A DNA stretch of 16,107 nt. Source: an uncultured Treponema sp. GTDB taxonomy: Bacteria; Spirochaetota; Spirochaetia; Treponematales; Treponemataceae. How positions within the stretch are numbered: the first letter of the stretch is position 1; every line of letters begins with the position of its first letter. A program made the translations under genes and the position numbers. Where the stretch lies: positions 1 through 16,107 of the forward strand of contig CALDWC010000023.1 in NCBI GenBank assembly GCA_937923945.1, in the 5' to 3' direction. The notes beneath the pieces were generated by a model. It was given only the letters and a program-made list of their open reading frames with translations. It made no database searches and was not told the origin of the DNA. This document shows positions 14,236 through 16,107 of the stretch, piece by piece.

Positions 14236-15444
14236 TTATCTTTTTACGATAACTGCAACACCTTGTCCACCACCGATACACAGCGTTGCCAAACCGAGTT
14301 TTTTATTTTCTTTTACCATTTCGTGGAGCAAAGTAACAAAAATCCTATTACCCGATGCACCGATCGGATGTCCAATTGCAATGGCACCGCCGTTTACATT
14401 AACCCGCTTCATCAATTCGGCTCGATCCATTCCGTGTTCTTTTACCAATTCCTCAATGACACCTAAAGATTGAGCTGCAAACGCTTCGTTTAACTCCATC
14501 AATTCCATATCCGCAAGTTTTAAGTTGCAGGATTTCAAAGCGTTTCTCGTTGCGACAACCGGTCCCAATCCCATGTAGGCAGGATCAACACCGCCTTGAC
14601 CGTAACCGATAATTTCGCACATCGGTTTGAGATTATACTTTTTCAAAGCAGCTTCGCTGACGATTAAGCAAAAAGATGCCGCATCGTTGATGCTTGAAGC
14701 ATTGCCGGCAGTTACCGTTCCGCCGTCTTTAAAAGCAGTGCGTAATTTTGCTAAAACTTCAAGGCTTGTATCGCGGCGCGGCCCCTCATCGACGTCAACA
14801 ACTTTGTCGCCTTTTCTGCTGTGAATCGTTATCGGAACAATTTCATCTTTAAACTTGCCCGCATCAATTGCTTTAACCGCTTTCATGTGAGAATCATACG
14901 CAAACTGATCCTGCATTTCGCGGGTGATATGATATTTTTCCGCAACATTTTCTGCGGTTATTCCCATGTGAATATTTAACCGAGCATCGGTCAAGCCGTC
15001 TCGTAGCATATGATCAACGGCGACCATATCGCCCATTTTATATCCGGTACGGACCTTTCCCGGGACCAAAAACGGTGCCTGCGACATCGATTCAACGCCG
15101 CCAGCCAAAACGACATCATTAAAGCCGGCTTGTACCGACATTGCCGCTTCAACGATTGTCCGTAAACCGGATCCGCAAACCATATTCGTAGAATGGGCGG
15201 GAACTTCCTGCGGAATTCCCGATTCCAGTGAAATTGTTCGGGCAATATTCTGTCCCAAACCGGCACTCAAAACATTTCCGCAAATAACTTCGTTTACGTC
15301 TTCAGGCTTTATTCCGGCTTCCGCCAATACCGCTTTTACCACCGGTACGCCTAAATCTTTCGGGCTAACGGTCGAAAGTACGCCGTTAAAACTGCCGACG
15401 GCTGTTCGCTTTGCCGCAACTACATACGCCTTGTTTAATTCCAT
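14236..15444 (-). CDS. Acetyl-CoA acetyltransferase (biosynthetic-type thiolase)
   Basis: This 402-residue thiolase condenses two acetyl-CoA to acetoacetyl-CoA, the entry step of the pathway. The nucleophilic cysteine is C90 in NMVCGSGLR. H359 (AIAIGHPIGASG) and C389 (LCIGGGQG) complete the active site, with NEAFAAQ contributing the oxyanion hole. VESMSQAPF and GNASSINDAA are standard. Length is within a few residues of the PhaA/Thl norm. A strong GGGAGGAT ribosome site precedes the ATG. It is the first gene of the operon, with a consensus-like promoter and an operator-like dyad in its leader. The family is certain; a gene name such as thlA or atoB is not distinguishable here. Confidence 0.97.
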   Translation of the reverse strand: MELNKAYVVAAKRTAVGSFNGVLSTVSPKDLGVPVVKAVLAEAGIKPEDVNEVICGNVLSAGLGQNIARTISLESGIPQEVPAHSTNMVCGSGLRTIVEAAMSVQAGFNDVVLAGGVESMSQAPFLVPGKVRTGYKMGDMVAVDHMLRDGLTDARLNIHMGITAENVAEKYHITREMQDQFAYDSHMKAVKAIDAGKFKDEIVPITIHSRKGDKVVDVDEGPRRDTSLEVLAKLRTAFKDGGTVTAGNASSINDAASFCLIVSEAALKKYNLKPMCEIIGYGQGGVDPAYMGLGPVVATRNALKSCNLKLADMELMELNEAFAAQSLGVIEELVKEHGMDRAELMKRVNVNGGAIAIGHPIGASGNRIFVTLLHEMVKENKKLGLATLCIGGGQGVAVIVKR

Positions 15445-15462
15445 AACTATCCTCCCGGAGCT

Positions 15463-15483
15463 TTAAATTTAAGTCAAATTTAA
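15463..15483. promoter_or_regulatory. Operator-like inverted repeat in the thiolase leader
   Basis: TTAAATTT and AAATTTAA are perfect complements around a 5-base spacer, 21 bp in all. The dyad lies just downstream of the predicted transcription start and upstream of the ribosome site, a position where a bound repressor would block transcription. AT-richness raises the chance of coincidence. The regulator is unknown. Confidence 0.45.
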
Positions 15484-15495
15484 TCTACTGTGAAA

Positions 15496-15524
15496 ATCGT
15501 AGCACAGCTTTTAATTTATGTCAA
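15496..15524 (-). promoter_or_regulatory. Sigma-70-type promoter of the butyrate-type operon
   Basis: On the minus strand a perfect TTGACA (15524–15519) is separated by exactly 17 bases from TACGAT (15501–15496), which matches four of six consensus -10 positions. The predicted start near 15489 gives a leader of about 45 bases before the thiolase ATG. Hexamers and spacing are seen directly; activity is inferred. Confidence 0.75.
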
Positions 15525-15561
15525 GTCGAAAACAGCAAAAAACGCAATCTTTTTAAATTAT

Positions 15562-15587
15562 TTTTATTCTAGAATATGAGAATAAAA
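15562..15587. repeat. Inverted repeat, 9-bp arms
   Basis: TTTTATTCT (15562–15570) and AGAATAAAA (15579–15587) are perfect complements with an 8-base loop. This is the first of a run of dyads extending to about 15965. Confidence 0.65.
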
Positions 15588-15592
15588 CACAT

Positions 15593-15635
15593 GGAAACGC
15601 GGTTAAACGGCGTCAACCTTTTAATCAGCTTTTCC
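15593..15635. repeat. 43-bp direct repeat, copy A
   Basis: Aligns without gaps to 16010–16052, with 37 of 43 positions identical. It begins GGAAACGCGG and ends CAGCTTTTCC. The dyads visible in copy B are partly degraded here. Confidence 0.75.
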
Positions 15636-15645
15636 TTTAAGGAGG

Positions 15646-15686
15646 CACTGATTAATTCAATCGATAATTGAGGGCGTCTTTCAGTG
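15646..15686. repeat. Nested inverted repeats, CACTGA…TCAGTG enclosing TCAAT…ATTGA
   Basis: CACTGA (15646–15651) pairs with TCAGTG (15681–15686). Inside it TCAAT (15657–15661) pairs with ATTGA (15667–15671). Outside, TTTAAGGAGG and CCACCTTTAAA extend the pairing imperfectly. AAGGAGG here resembles a ribosome site but is not followed by a usable gene. Confidence 0.5.
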
Positions 15687-15722
15687 TCCACCTTTAAAAT
15701 CGTTGTTTCGTAAATGTTCCTT

Positions 15723-15770
15723 AAAATTCAGCGAATAAGTGAACATTAGTTCACGAAAGAGCTGAATTTT
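15723..15770. repeat. Nested perfect inverted repeats
   Basis: The outer arms AAAATTCAGC (15723–15732) and GCTGAATTTT (15761–15770) are perfect 10-bp complements. The inner arms GTGAAC (15739–15744) and GTTCAC (15749–15754) are perfect 6-bp complements with a 4-base loop. A symmetric 6-base internal loop separates the two stems. Confidence 0.8.
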
Positions 15771-15798
15771 CGCCGTTTCGAGAAAACGAGAAACGGCG
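15771..15798. repeat. Inverted repeat, 9-bp GC-rich arms
   Basis: CGCCGTTTC (15771–15779) and GAAACGGCG (15790–15798) are perfect complements with a 10-base loop. It directly abuts the preceding dyad with no spacer. Confidence 0.8.
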
Positions 15799-15829
15799 GT
15801 ATAATAAGCGATGTTTTGAATTGTAGCTG

Positions 15830-15875
15830 CAAGTTTCCAATCTTCTTTAAAATATAATCGAAGATTGGAAACTTG
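15830..15875. repeat. Inverted repeat, 16-bp perfect arms
   Basis: CAAGTTTCCAATCTTC (15830–15845) and GAAGATTGGAAACTTG (15860–15875) are perfect complements around a 14-base AT-rich loop. This is the longest uninterrupted stem I found in the window. No T-run follows on either strand. Confidence 0.9.
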
Positions 15876-15877
15876 GC

Positions 15878-15915
15878 CACTTTGAAACGTATCCGATTTT
15901 TAACGTTTCAAAGTG
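15878..15915. repeat. Inverted repeat, 13-bp perfect arms
   Basis: CACTTTGAAACGT (15878–15890) and ACGTTTCAAAGTG (15903–15915) are perfect complements around a 12-base loop. It begins two bases after the preceding 16-bp dyad, and its arm sequence is unrelated to it. Confidence 0.9.
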
Positions 15916-15927
15916 CAAACTCTGTCA

Positions 15928-15965
15928 GTTTAACGAGCCGCGCTATTTCAGCGGCGAAGTTAAAC
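15928..15965. repeat. attC-like dyad GTTTAAC…GTTAAAC
   Basis: The outer arms GTTTAAC (15928–15934) and GTTAAAC (15959–15965) are perfect complements and match the integron attC ends RYYYAAC and GTTRRRY. The inner arms GCCGC and GCGGC flank a 9-base loop, with unequal 2- and 3-base spacers between outer and inner stems. At 38 bp it is shorter than usual attC sites, so this is a resemblance rather than an identification. The dyad itself is certain. Confidence 0.35.
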
Positions 15966-16009
15966 GTCCGGAATTCTACATTATTATACTGAACATTGAG
16001 AAACAATTA

Positions 16010-16052
16010 GGAAACGCCGGTAAACGGCGTCACGCCTTTAATCAGCGTTTCC
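16010..16052. repeat. 43-bp direct repeat, copy B, with two alternative hairpins
   Basis: Diverged copy of 15593–15635. Here the symmetry is intact. The ends GGAAACGC (16010–16017) and GCGTTTCC (16045–16052) are perfect complements, and the competing inner stem ACGCCG (16014–16019) with CGGCGT (16025–16030) has a 5-base loop. The two structures share bases and so are mutually exclusive in part. Confidence 0.75.
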
Positions 16053-16107
16053 GTATGCCTCACACGATTTTTACCGCATTTCCTCCAAATATTTGCCAAA
16101 TAATTAA

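Larger units (their letters stand above)
15525..16107. other. Gene-free, palindrome-rich region to the window edge
   Basis: I see no convincing gene here on either strand. Apart from the dyads and direct repeats listed separately, the last 55 bases hold only AT-rich sequence and a short open frame running in from the right edge on the minus strand. A TATAAT on the plus strand at 15800–15805 has no matching -35. Confidence 0.6.

Noticed and set aside
15636..15710. AAGGAGG on the plus strand as a ribosome site for a small gene
   Set aside because: No ATG, GTG or TTG with a meaningful open frame follows at proper spacing; the sequence is part of a dyad.
15800..15805. TATAAT on the plus strand as a promoter for a structured RNA
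   Set aside because: No -35 with more than about two matches at 16–18 bases upstream; retained only as a remark.
15562..15965. CRISPR array
   Set aside because: The palindromes differ in sequence and spacing; no repeat is reused at regular intervals.
16007..16107. Minus-strand open frame entering from the right edge, ending at 16007
   Set aside because: Only about 32 codons. It overlaps the 43-bp repeat. Copy A can be read in the same frame, but the six base differences mostly change amino acids, so there is no sign of protein-level constraint.

Overview
The window most resembles the chromosome of an anaerobic, host-associated spirochaete of the genus Treponema. This rests on gene families and their combination (a fliW–csrA pair, an XPB/ERCC3-type helicase, a full Rnf complex and a butyrate-type CoA pathway) plus a moderate-GC, AT-biased intergenic style. 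It is an inference: no rRNA or species marker is present.

Layout. The left edge (2–424, + strand) holds the C-terminal end of an XPB-like helicase. Every other recognisable gene is on the minus strand and should be read right to left. (1) 15444→7725 is a butyrate-type fermentation operon: thiolase, acyl-CoA dehydrogenase, a short EtfA-FAD-domain/rubredoxin fusion, an A-type flavoprotein (FprA, flavodiiron), 3-hydroxybutyryl-CoA dehydrogenase, crotonase and a CoA-transferase. It starts at a good sigma-70-type promoter (15496–15524), has an operator-like dyad in its leader (15463–15483), and ends at a clear intrinsic terminator (7650–7681). (2) 7529→6711 encodes a flavodoxin plus two-cluster ferredoxin protein (EFR1-like). 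(3) 6420→1291 is the complete six-gene Rnf operon in the order rnfCDGEAB, with 1-base overlaps or tiny gaps. (4) 1146→489 is fliW–csrA, post-transcriptional control of flagellin.

How the genes work together. Two acetyl-CoA are condensed by thiolase, reduced by the NAD(P)-dependent dehydrogenase, dehydrated by crotonase, and reduced to butyryl-CoA by the acyl-CoA dehydrogenase. The CoA-transferase then swaps CoA with acetate, releasing butyrate. Rnf oxidises reduced ferredoxin with NAD+ and pumps Na+ or H+, which is the usual energy-conserving partner of such a pathway. The unusual part lies in the middle of the operon. Where an etfB–etfA pair would be expected, there is only an EtfA C-terminal FAD domain fused to rubredoxin, followed by FprA, whose usual electron donor is rubredoxin. 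This suggests an electron branch from flavin to rubredoxin to a flavodiiron O2 or NO reductase, built into the CoA operon.

Non-coding sequence. Two stretches are rich in structure. 6421–6710 carries a duplicated 25-bp hairpin element. 15545–16107 has no convincing gene and is instead packed with consecutive perfect inverted repeats of unrelated sequence, a diverged 43-bp direct repeat, and one dyad whose ends match the integron attC consensus (RYYYAAC…GTTRRRY). A motif TTTAACGAG occurs in both stretches.
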